A stretch of DNA of 64,000 bases, from assembly GCF_022483985.1 (NCBI RefSeq), contig NZ_JAKVME010000001.1:620001-684000 (forward strand), in the 5' to 3' direction. The notes under the pieces were generated by a model that was not told the DNA's origin, did no database searches, and saw only the letters and a program-made list of their open reading frames with translations. The position numbers and the translations under genes were made by a program. Each line of letters opens with the position of its first letter. The stretch's first letter is position 1. The DNA comes from Acetobacter sp. (lineage in GTDB: Bacteria; Pseudomonadota; Alphaproteobacteria; Acetobacterales; Acetobacteraceae). This document shows, one piece after another, positions 26,745 through 34,068 of this stretch.

Positions 26745-27911
26745 ATGACCCAGACGGCGCGCCTTGTCATTACCCCGGTTCGGGGTTTCCGTCAGTTGTC
26801 GACCTTTATCCGGCTTCCCCGTCGACTCTATGCAGGCAAGCCGGGATATGTGCCGCCTCTGGATATGGAGCAGCGCGCCCTTCTGAATCCGTCGAAATCG
26901 CCTTTCTTCCGTCATGGCAGGGCGCAGTATTTTCTGGCGTGGCGGGATGGTCGCGCCGTAGGCCGGATTTCCGCGCAGATAGACGACCTTGTGCGTGATG
27001 CGGCCCATGAAACGGGTCTGACACCGCAGACAGGTTTTTTTGGCGCGCTTGACGTGGAAACGCCTGATGTGGTGGCGCCCCTTCTAGAAGCCGCAGCGGA
27101 ATGGCTGCGCTCGGAGGGCATGACGTCGATGCTTGGGCCGTGGACGCTCAATAGCAACGGTGAATATGGCACGATGATCGAGGGGCAGCAGGCCTCCCCC
27201 ATGGTCATGATGCCCTGGCATCCGCCGTTTCTCAGCGAGGCCATCGAGGCCGCCGGTCTGACAAAAAAGATGGATGTTCTCTCCTATCAGATGGAGATGG
27301 GGCCTCAGGCCGAGAACGCCCATATCGTCCCGAAAGGACTCTCCCTTGGAGAAGGGCGGCTCGGCGCGCTGTCCGTTCGGCAGATGGACGCAAGGAATAT
27401 TGCGCGGGACGGCGAAATCCTTCGGACCATGTACAACGACACATGGCGGGAAACATGGGGCTTCGTTCCTTATACGGAAGATGACATGTCGGGTATGATC
27501 CATGAGATCAAGCCCATCCTCAAATCCGAGCATTTCGTGCTCGTCGAGCAGAACGGTGAGCCAGCGGGCGTCGCGCTGGTGGTGCCCAATGTTTTCGATG
27601 TGGCGGGTGATCTGGGAGGAGCGCCGTCTCCTCTCGGATGGATGAAGCTGGGTCTGCGGCTGCTGCGTCATGACTTTCACTCCGCGCGGGTCATCCTGCT
27701 CGGTGTCAGTAAAACGCTTTCGGGAACAGCTCTTGGAGCCCTTCTTCCGGCGCTGCTGATCAGCGAACTCATGAAGCGGGGACATAGCCTGCCCTACCGC
27801 ACGATTGAGCTGGGATGGGTGCTGGAAACCAACATGCCGATGCGCCGTCTGATCGAGCGGATCGTGCCGGAACCCACCAAAAAGCACAGGGTTTTCTGCC
27901 GCTCCCTTTGA
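26745..27911 (+). CDS. GNAT-fold acyltransferase-like protein
   Basis: The ATG at 26745 follows an AGGGAG ribosome site; the frame itself opens at 26595. The 388-residue protein begins VRGFRQLSTFIRLPRRLYAG and PGYVPPLDMEQRALLNP, phrases typical of a widespread family of about 370-390 residues annotated only as N-acetyltransferase-like or hypothetical. A GNAT-like core can be seen in the C-terminal half (FVLVEQNGEPAGVALVVPN, then RVILLGVSKTLSGTALGALLPALL). No substrate is known to me. It is divergent from the SDR gene and may share its promoter region. Confidence 0.7.
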   Translation: MTQTARLVITPVRGFRQLSTFIRLPRRLYAGKPGYVPPLDMEQRALLNPSKSPFFRHGRAQYFLAWRDGRAVGRISAQIDDLVRDAAHETGLTPQTGFFGALDVETPDVVAPLLEAAAEWLRSEGMTSMLGPWTLNSNGEYGTMIEGQQASPMVMMPWHPPFLSEAIEAAGLTKKMDVLSYQMEMGPQAENAHIVPKGLSLGEGRLGALSVRQMDARNIARDGEILRTMYNDTWRETWGFVPYTEDDMSGMIHEIKPILKSEHFVLVEQNGEPAGVALVVPNVFDVAGDLGGAPSPLGWMKLGLRLLRHDFHSARVILLGVSKTLSGTALGALLPALLISELMKRGHSLPYRTIELGWVLETNMPMRRLIERIVPEPTKKHRVFCRSL

Positions 27912-28045
27912 AGGACTGCCTGTGCGGGTCTGTCCGGCAGCGTCAGGTGAGCAGGTCATGGCGGCAGACTGAGCAACGTATGCCGTAACAGTCCCGTAGC
28001 GTAATGGATTCCGCCCCATAGACGCTCAAATAATCATGGTGTGCT

Positions 28046-28067
28046 GTCCGTGAATATCACGTCGGAC
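28046..28067. promoter_or_regulatory. Operator-like dyad upstream of the FUSC efflux operon
   Basis: GTCCGTGA (28046-28053), ATA, then TCACG-T-CGGAC (28057-28067) form an 8-pair dyad with one extra base. It lies about 90-125 bases ahead of the efflux operon. No regulator gene is adjacent, so the binding protein is unknown. Confidence 0.45.
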
Positions 28068-28171
28068 CGTGACGCATGGTCAGCCACGTTTTGTTATTTG
28101 TAATCCTGTTCAGCGCAGTTGATGAGAAATAGTCGTTTTCCGTCAACTGAGTAGTGAGGGTGGAGAGTAGG

Positions 28172-30271
28172 GTGGACGTGCGCGGTCAGACATCTGCCAC
28201 GCACTGGTGGTCGCTGCGACGACTGGTGTGGATGCCTACACCCGGCAAAGATTACTTTCCCGCGGGCTGGTTCATGTTCTGCGTAAGAACGTGGCTGGCG
28301 GTCTGGCTCGCTCTGGCCGTGTCCTTCTGGTTGCAGATCTCCTCGCCGGGATCGTCAGCCGTGACCGTCATGATTCTGGCCCAGCCCCTTCGCGGTCAGA
28401 TGCTCTCGAAGGCCCTGTACAGGCTCGCAGGCACCTTTGTCGGCGCATTTGTCGCGCTGGCGCTCACATCCTGCTTCAGTCAGGATCGCTCCCTTCTTCT
28501 TGGTGGTGTGGCGCTGTGGCTCACGCTCTGCTGCATCATGGGAACGCTTGAGCGGGATTTCCGTGCGTATGCGGCCATGCTGGCAGGCTACACCGTGGCC
28601 CTGATCGCCATCGGCTGTATCGACGCACCGGAAACCGCTTACGATGTCACCGTCAACCGGGTGTCGGCCATCGTCATCGGGATCGCCGCGACAGCCGCCG
28701 TCAACGATGTCTTCGGTTCGCCGACGGCCTGGGGCAAGCTGACTCACGCGCTTGATACGCTGGCGTCCATGGTGGCGCGGATTGCGCGGGATTCCGTCGC
28801 GGGACGTTCTGTGCCGGATGCCGCAGCGACGGCTGGTATCGCGGGCCAGATCATGGCGCTGACCTCTCAGGTCTCCTTTGCCCGCACGGAGATCGCCGAT
28901 GGACGTGTCCGTATGATCGGCGCACGCTCGGCGATGGTGGCCCTGCTGGAAATGCTCAACTGTAGCCGCGCCATTGCCATGGTGCTTGAGCGGGGTCTGG
29001 TCTCCGACGATGTTCTCAAGCGCGTCCGATCCGCGTTCGGCACGGGCGATGCGGTCTCCTCGCCCCGGATCGCCGTGGAGGATCTGGAGCAGCTCGCACG
29101 CGAAACCCATCTTGACGCGGCGGGTAATGAAACCCGGCTGACTCTGGACGAGGCCTGGTTCGTTGAGCGGGTCATGTCCCTTCTGTCCTACTGGCGATGG
29201 GCGGAAGACGGTGTCGAGTGCGTTCACAAAGGCGGACATGCCCGCACACAGGCGCCTGAACTGAAAATTGTGACGCATCAGGATGTCATTCTGGCGCTTC
29301 TGAACGGTCTTCGCGTGCTGATCGGTTTTTCTCTCGCGGCCTGGCTTTGTATCCTTACCGGGCTGCCTCAGAGTTATGCCGCGCTCTCCCAGACGGCGAT
29401 TGTCCTGACACTGGCGGCCACGACCTACGATGTCCGTGCCTTCGGCATGGGGGCCCTGATCGGTATGCCTCTCGCCATCGTCACCGCGGCCATCCTGAAT
29501 TTCGGCATCCTGCCGCATGGTTCGGACATGACGTTTTTTGCGCTGATGGTGATGCCTGTCATCTTTGGTGGCTGTCTCCTTCTGCTCAATCCGAAAACGT
29601 CCGCGATCGGCTTCAATGCGGGGGTGTTCTTTTTCGTCATTCTCGGCGTCGCCAACGAGCAGAGCTATGATCTCGCCCAGTTTATCAACCGTGACGAGCA
29701 GTATCTGTTCGCGGGCGTGCTGATCTTCATCACCCTGACGCTTCTGCTCCCGCCCAAGGCGAAAACCCGTCGTTTTCGCGTGGCGATGGCCATCGGGCAT
29801 GATCTTCACCGACAGTTTGAAGGTCATGGCGAGCAGGCTGGCTCGGCCCTGATCAGTCGCCACTACGACCGTCTGACCAAGCTCAGGATGTGGAACAGCT
29901 ATCTTCGGCCTTCCAAGGCGCGAGACCGGGTTTTCGCCCGTTTCGCCAGTCTTGACGATCTTGGAGCGGCGTTGGCCCGTGCGCGTCGTCATCTCCAGCG
30001 TGCGGCGACCATTCCGGTCGTGCGGGCGGAGGCCGAGGCGGCGCTACGGTCCTCGATTGTCTACAATGTGGAGTCCGCCATCATCCGTATGACGCTTCAC
30101 GCGGAGCGGCTGCTGCTGCTGTCTGAGAACCTACCGCACGGCGAGATGGCGACGGTTCTGGGAGCCGTTTCCGGCATGGCGGGTGCGATCCGTATTCTGG
30201 AACAGAACCGTTCCGCCCTCAGGCTTTATGACATCAGCCCTGTCCCGTCGATGCGCTGGAGAGCCCTATGA
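28172..30271 (+). CDS. FUSC-family exporter, AaeB-like aromatic acid efflux pump
   Basis: The protein repeats the FUSC layout twice: a membrane block of five or six helices (about residues 25-180 and 385-530) each followed by a cytoplasmic domain. The opening AGWFMFCVRTWLAVWLALAV is the family's entry sequence. The frame opens with GTG at 28154, but GTG at 28172 has GGAGAG at proper distance and is preferred, giving about 699 residues. AaeB exports p-hydroxybenzoate and related acids together with the adaptor AaeA and small AaeX; all three equivalents occur here in order. Its stop overlaps the next ATG (ATGA). The substrate is inferred. Confidence 0.88.
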   Translation: MDVRGQTSATHWWSLRRLVWMPTPGKDYFPAGWFMFCVRTWLAVWLALAVSFWLQISSPGSSAVTVMILAQPLRGQMLSKALYRLAGTFVGAFVALALTSCFSQDRSLLLGGVALWLTLCCIMGTLERDFRAYAAMLAGYTVALIAIGCIDAPETAYDVTVNRVSAIVIGIAATAAVNDVFGSPTAWGKLTHALDTLASMVARIARDSVAGRSVPDAAATAGIAGQIMALTSQVSFARTEIADGRVRMIGARSAMVALLEMLNCSRAIAMVLERGLVSDDVLKRVRSAFGTGDAVSSPRIAVEDLEQLARETHLDAAGNETRLTLDEAWFVERVMSLLSYWRWAEDGVECVHKGGHARTQAPELKIVTHQDVILALLNGLRVLIGFSLAAWLCILTGLPQSYAALSQTAIVLTLAATTYDVRAFGMGALIGMPLAIVTAAILNFGILPHGSDMTFFALMVMPVIFGGCLLLLNPKTSAIGFNAGVFFFVILGVANEQSYDLAQFINRDEQYLFAGVLIFITLTLLLPPKAKTRRFRVAMAIGHDLHRQFEGHGEQAGSALISRHYDRLTKLRMWNSYLRPSKARDRVFARFASLDDLGAALARARRHLQRAATIPVVRAEAEAALRSSIVYNVESAIIRMTLHAERLLLLSENLPHGEMATVLGAVSGMAGAIRILEQNRSALRLYDISPVPSMRWRAL

Positions 30272-30474
30272 ACGCACCGCTTCAGTCCGTCATCAATATC
30301 GGCGGACTGCTGGTTTCATCATTTCTCGTGCATGTCGGCCTCGGCCTTCTGACCATGGTGATTCTCAAGCCGATCCTGACCAGAACACGTCTCGACCGGT
30401 TCATGTGGAATGTGCCGCTGGCCGAATTCGGCATGCTGATCATCTTCACCGGGATCTACACGATCCTGCTCTGA
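30268..30474 (+). CDS. DUF1656 (AaeX-like) small membrane protein
   Basis: This 68-residue protein has two membrane helices, VSSFLVHVGLGLLTMVIL and EFGMLIIFTGIYTILL, and the central phrase FMWNVPLAEFGM that marks DUF1656. Such genes nearly always sit between a FUSC pump and its HlyD adaptor, as here; the E. coli equivalent is AaeX. It is translationally coupled to the pump gene. Its role in the complex is not known. Confidence 0.88.
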   Translation: MNAPLQSVINIGGLLVSSFLVHVGLGLLTMVILKPILTRTRLDRFMWNVPLAEFGMLIIFTGIYTILL

Positions 30475-30527
30475 ACGGAACGCTGATCCGGCACATTGTC
30501 GGGCGGAAAAAGGAGCCTTGAGGGGCA

Positions 30528-30596
30528 ATGAAACGACTGCAAGGCACGATGCTGTCCATCTGGAACACACTGAGCAGAGGGTTGGGGCGTGTTTGA
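30528..30596 (+). CDS. Possible 22-residue leader peptide before the adaptor gene
   Basis: An ATG with GAGGGG six bases upstream opens a 22-codon frame (MKRLQGTMLSIWNTLSRGLG and two more residues) whose stop overlaps the GTG start of the adaptor gene by a few bases. The adaptor itself has a weak start, so coupled re-initiation is plausible. No homologue is known to me. Confidence 0.3.
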   Translation: MKRLQGTMLSIWNTLSRGLGRV

Positions 30597-31545
30597 AAAA
30601 GCGAGAAGAGTTCTCCAGTACACTACCACTGCTGTCATTCTTGTTATCGCAGCGATCACAGCCTTCGTGCTGTGGGATTATTATACATCCGCCCCGTGGA
30701 CACGAAACGGACAAGTCCGTGTACAGACCGTCAATATCGCGCCGCGTGTCTCCGGACCGATCATCGCCCTTCATGTCCATGACAACCAGATCGTGCATGT
30801 GGGAGACGTGTTGTACGATATCGATCCGTTCGATTTTCAGGTGGAGGTCGCCAATGCAACCGCCGTGGCGGATCAACGGAAAGCGGACCTGATCCTGAAA
30901 ACAGCTCAGCATAACCGGCGTGACAGGCTGACAGATGCGGCGGCGTCACCAGAAGAGAAGCAGGTTTACGAAGCGACCGCCGAAGTGGCGCGGGCTGTCT
31001 ATGCTCAGGCTTTAGCTCAGCTTTCTCAAGCCAAGATCAATCTGGAACGAACCCATATCCGCAGCACGGTGACTGGCCCCGTCAACAACCTGATCATGAG
31101 GGTTGGTGACTTCGCCACTGCGGGCAAGTCGAACATCACGGTGATCGATCAGAGTTCCTATTGGGTCGATGGCTATTTCGAGGAGACGAGGATCGGCTCG
31201 ATCAACATTGGTGATCCTGTTCGTGTCGATCTGATGGGATTCCATAATCCGCTGGAAGGACATGTGGTGAGCGTCACCCGTGGTATCGCGACTGCGAACG
31301 CGGATACTGGCGTGCAGGGACTGCCGACGGTTGACCCGGTCTATACATGGGTGCGTCTCGCCCAGCGTATCCCGGTTCGTGTGCAGATTGATCGTGTTCC
31401 TGACGATGTGACCGTTTCCGCCGGTATGACGGCAACCGTGACGGTTGTCGGCAGCAAGGGGCACCGGGCGCATGATACGCTTCAGGATGCGTTCGAGCGG
31501 CTGCATGACGTCGTCTTCGCTGTGGGCGCTGGTGCACATAGATAG
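30589..31545 (+). CDS. HlyD-family adaptor, AaeA-like
   Basis: This is the membrane-fusion partner of the FUSC pump. It has one N-terminal membrane helix (VILVIAAITAFVLWDYY), then PWTRNGQVRVQTVNIAPRVSG, the typical opening of AaeA/EmrA-type adaptors, a lipoyl-like half (VHVGDVLYDIDPFDFQVEV), a short helical hairpin, and the second half TVTGPVNNLIMRVGDFA. The start is GTG at 30589. Length 318 matches AaeA. The stop codon lies inside the left arm of a downstream hairpin. Confidence 0.9.
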   Translation: MFEKARRVLQYTTTAVILVIAAITAFVLWDYYTSAPWTRNGQVRVQTVNIAPRVSGPIIALHVHDNQIVHVGDVLYDIDPFDFQVEVANATAVADQRKADLILKTAQHNRRDRLTDAAASPEEKQVYEATAEVARAVYAQALAQLSQAKINLERTHIRSTVTGPVNNLIMRVGDFATAGKSNITVIDQSSYWVDGYFEETRIGSINIGDPVRVDLMGFHNPLEGHVVSVTRGIATANADTGVQGLPTVDPVYTWVRLAQRIPVRVQIDRVPDDVTVSAGMTATVTVVGSKGHRAHDTLQDAFERLHDVVFAVGAGAHR

Positions 31546-31566
31546 TCCGTCCAGACTATCTATGTG
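31535..31566 (+). terminator. Hairpin at the end of the FUSC operon
   Basis: CACATAGATAGTC (31535-31547) pairs perfectly over 13 positions with 31554-31566 around a 6-base loop. The stop codon TAG (31543-31545) is within the left arm. No T-run follows, so it may protect the mRNA 3' end or work with Rho. Confidence 0.6.
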
Positions 31567-31604
31567 TGAAGACTCTGTTCGGGCGTATTGCCCGGTTCAG
31601 AAAA

Positions 31605-31642
31605 AACTGTCTGTCAGGCGTCAGAGACAGGACGTCTGGCAG
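31605..31642 (-). terminator. Terminator of the DMT exporter gene
   Basis: A 12-pair stem with two G-T wobbles (31611-31622 with 31631-31642) closes an 8-base loop and, read leftward, is followed by six T. It lies about 35 bases past the stop at 31675. Confidence 0.8.
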
Positions 31643-31674
31643 AATACGCTCTCATGCGTTCGTGGAGCCTCCCC

Positions 31675-32616
31675 TCAGTTGAGTCCTTGGGGTGCCACAT
31701 GCACCGGCGGTTGGCGGCATAGAGAATCAGTCAGTTCGTCAGATGAAGATTGAGCGGTTGCCTCTGATATTCTCGCAGGTTTGTAACGCAGAGAGGGAGC
31801 CAGATTCCATAATACGGCGGCAAGCACGATCCCGCCGCCGATGAGCGCTCCTATGCCCGGATCTTCGGAGAGCACCAGCCAGACCCACAACGGCCCGAGC
31901 ACGACGTCCAGCAATTCCACCAGCGCTGCTTCAGTTGAACTGATGAAACGGCTTCCCATCAGAAACAGCAGGAAGGAAAGGGCGGTCGTCAAAATTCCGA
32001 GAGCGAAAAGGAAAGCGAGATCGTGAAGTCCAGGGATGGACCCCGAGGAGAAGGGAAGGGCAGCCAGTGAACAGAGGAATGCGGCCACAGCATTGATAAG
32101 GGCGAGATTAAGCTGCGGAATGGCGCGCGCTAATATCATCAATCCCGCAAAGGTGACGGTCATGAAAAGGGCCAGAATATTTCCGGACATATCTGAAATC
32201 TTCATACCCTGTGCAGCAACAATTCCTACGCCGATGAGCGAGACCGCGCTGGCGATAAGCGCCCTGCGCGGGCTGCGTTCGCCGATGAAGGCCCAGCCGA
32301 TCGCGGTCGTAAAGAAAGGCAACGTCGCGTAGAGTATCATCACGTTCGCCACACTGGTCAGTGTCAGGGAGACGGCATAGGCGGCCATCGACACAGCTGC
32401 GAGAAGGGAAGCGCCAAGCCCTGCCCACCCAAAAACGGTGTTTTTCGCAGGCCATAGAACAGCGATGACCAGAAGGGCGCACCCGGCAAAAAGGGAACGC
32501 CACAGAATCAAATCACCGACTGACACATTGATAAGACGCACAAACAGACCGGCTAGACTCCAGAACAACATCGCGACCGTTACAAGGAGCAGGCCGTATT
32601 GCCTCTGTCGTTGCAT
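31675..32616 (-). CDS. DMT-superfamily exporter with two EamA domains
   Basis: The protein has ten predicted membrane helices in two EamA repeats (about residues 8-140 and 150-285), the normal DMT layout. Typical phrases are AMLFWSLAGLFVRLI at the start, FLFLMGSRFISSTEAALVEL in repeat two, and GALIGGGIVLAAVLWNL at the end. The ATG at 32616 has GGAGG four bases ahead; a GTG one codon earlier is too close to it. The gene is divergent from a TetR-family gene, with two matching dyads between, so it is probably repressed by that protein. The exported compound (amino acid, drug or metabolite) is unknown. Confidence 0.88.
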   Translation of the reverse strand: MQRQRQYGLLLVTVAMLFWSLAGLFVRLINVSVGDLILWRSLFAGCALLVIAVLWPAKNTVFGWAGLGASLLAAVSMAAYAVSLTLTSVANVMILYATLPFFTTAIGWAFIGERSPRRALIASAVSLIGVGIVAAQGMKISDMSGNILALFMTVTFAGLMILARAIPQLNLALINAVAAFLCSLAALPFSSGSIPGLHDLAFLFALGILTTALSFLLFLMGSRFISSTEAALVELLDVVLGPLWVWLVLSEDPGIGALIGGGIVLAAVLWNLAPSLRYKPARISEATAQSSSDELTDSLCRQPPVHVAPQGLN

Positions 32617-32640
32617 CACACCTCCAATAGTCTTGGATTC

Positions 32641-32666
32641 CTAAACATACCGACCGGTCTGTTTAG
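32641..32666. promoter_or_regulatory. TetR-type operator 1
   Basis: CTAAACA (32641-32647) and TGTTTAG (32660-32666) are perfect inverted arms around a core with GACCGGTC. On the minus strand it contains AGACCGGTCGGT, matching operator 2 at AGACYGRTCGKT. Confidence 0.65.
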
Positions 32667-32675
32667 AATTGACGC

Positions 32676-32695
32676 ATTAGAACGATCAGTCTAAT
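32676..32695. promoter_or_regulatory. TetR-type operator 2
   Basis: ATTAGA (32676-32681), 8 bases, TCTAAT (32690-32695). The minus-strand core AGACTGATCGTT matches the core of operator 1. It lies 9 bases ahead of the regulator's ATG, so autorepression is likely. Confidence 0.65.
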
Positions 32696-32703
32696 TTTGT
32701 CCA

Positions 32704-33288
32704 ATGAAAAAAAAGAACACTCGGGAAATTCTTATCGAGGAAGGGCTGAAAGCTTTTCTGATGAACGGCTTTGATGGCATAGGCATTCAGCCGATCCTCA
32801 GAAACGCCGGGGTTACCAAAGGATCGTTTTACAACTTTTTCCCCAGTAAGGAGGCCTACGCTCTAGAAGTGATCGATGCCTATTCATTTCGATATGAGGA
32901 ACTGAGGCTGCGCATCTTTGCCTGTGATATTTCGCCATTAAATCAGCTTTGGCGCTACTTCGAAGAGCTTGAAACCGAAATTAAACAGGCACAGGAGGTG
33001 GCAGGGTGCCTCTACGGCGTTTTGTCTCAGACCAGTACCCCTCATAATGAAGTTTTGAGAAACCGTGTGAAAGTGGCGTTCGCCAACTGGCAGGAGCAAC
33101 TGACTATACTGCTTGAAGAAGCAAAGACAGTCGGAGAACTGGAGGCTGAGGTCAATACCACAGATCTGGCCGGTGCCATCATTGATGCTTACGAAGGAGC
33201 GGTTGTCCGAGTCAGGGCTGAAGGCGACATGAAGCCGATGCGGCGTTTCCGGGAATTGACCCTGCAACGACTTGTTCCATTATCATAG
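32704..33288 (+). CDS. TetR/AcrR-family transcriptional regulator
   Basis: The N-terminal helix-turn-helix domain is clear: TREILIEEGLKAFLMNGFDG, then GIQPILRNAGVTKGSFYNFF and PSKEAYALEVIDAY. The C-terminal ligand-binding part (about 60-194) includes GCLYGVLSQTSTPHNEVLR, a phrase resembling the NemR/YcdC-like branch with one Cys that might sense electrophiles. Length 194 is normal. It is divergent from the DMT exporter, and two dyads with the same core lie between the starts. The most likely role is ligand-relieved repression of both genes. The ligand is unknown. Confidence 0.9.
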   Translation: MKKKNTREILIEEGLKAFLMNGFDGIGIQPILRNAGVTKGSFYNFFPSKEAYALEVIDAYSFRYEELRLRIFACDISPLNQLWRYFEELETEIKQAQEVAGCLYGVLSQTSTPHNEVLRNRVKVAFANWQEQLTILLEEAKTVGELEAEVNTTDLAGAIIDAYEGAVVRVRAEGDMKPMRRFRELTLQRLVPLS

Positions 33289-33553
33289 CAGAAACAGTTG
33301 AATCAGGCGTGCCACATTCAGAGCCGTCACAACGCGGATGACAAGCTGTCGGCAACGATGGATGTCGGATCCCCAGCGTAGGCCAAATGCCATCTGGCGC
33401 AGATGGACAAAGTCCAGACCATCTCATCTCTTCTGTCCATGGGAGAGATTGTTTCGCTTCGGCTTGATCTGCCTCACCGCACCCGATAGGTTTCTCTGGC
33501 AGACAATTCTAGGTCTTCGCATAAGGCAGACACTGGTGCGTTGGGTGAGTAAG

Positions 33554-33985
33554 ATGAAAGCCGGAAGATGGGGCGTGATTCTGCTGTTGCAGATTACGCT
33601 GTTTCTGGCTGCGCTGACCCCTGCTCAGGCGACCATGTTGCACGCACATGATCGCGCATCGTCTGTGCATATGAATGCCAACGGTATGGCGAAGGGAAGA
33701 GCGGCGCAAAGCGACACTTCCGTTTCGTCTGAATGTGCGGACCACTACCACGCTCCATCCGGGATGATACATTCACAGCATTGCAGTAACTCCCATCACG
33801 CGCATGGACCTGACTGCTGCATGGTCGGAGGATGTATTCAATTCTCGCTGTCGGCAGACTTCTGGGTGTCTGCCATTCATGAAAAACGGCTTTTCATTAA
33901 AACTGATTATCACCTCTTCGCCTTAGGCCTGCCACCGGGTGAAGCTGCCATACCAGCACTGCCACCTCCCAGAATCCTGTCCTGA
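33554..33985 (+). CDS. copL: CopL-like His/Cys-rich secreted protein
   Basis: The start at 33554 opens a signal peptide (KAGRWGVILLLQITLFLAA, cleaved near AQA); the frame reaches back to 33338 without protein-like sequence. The mature part is rich in metal ligands: HAHDRASSVHMN, CADHYHAPSGMIHSQHC, SHHAHGPDCCMVGGC. Size (143 residues) and position directly ahead of copA-copB match CopL of the Xanthomonas copLAB operon, a small protein needed for copper-inducible expression. Sequence likeness is limited to composition and place, so the symbol is tentative. The promoter should lie in the 33289-33553 gap, where I see no clear site. Confidence 0.6.
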   Translation: MKAGRWGVILLLQITLFLAALTPAQATMLHAHDRASSVHMNANGMAKGRAAQSDTSVSSECADHYHAPSGMIHSQHCSNSHHAHGPDCCMVGGCIQFSLSADFWVSAIHEKRLFIKTDYHLFALGLPPGEAAIPALPPPRILS

Positions 33986-34068
33986 AAACCGCCTGAGGCG
34001 GTGATCTGCCTGAAGGATTGCGCCTCCGGCCGTCCTCCCTTTGTGGTCTTTTTCAGGGTCTTTCAGAC

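Noticed and set aside
28355..29992. 545-codon open frame on the minus strand
   Set aside because: It is antisense to the FUSC exporter gene and has a composition (Gln, His, Arg, Asp) typical of antisense translation.
33338..33553. Upstream extension of the copL frame
   Set aside because: The translation is basic and without conserved pattern, and a signal peptide begins at 33554.
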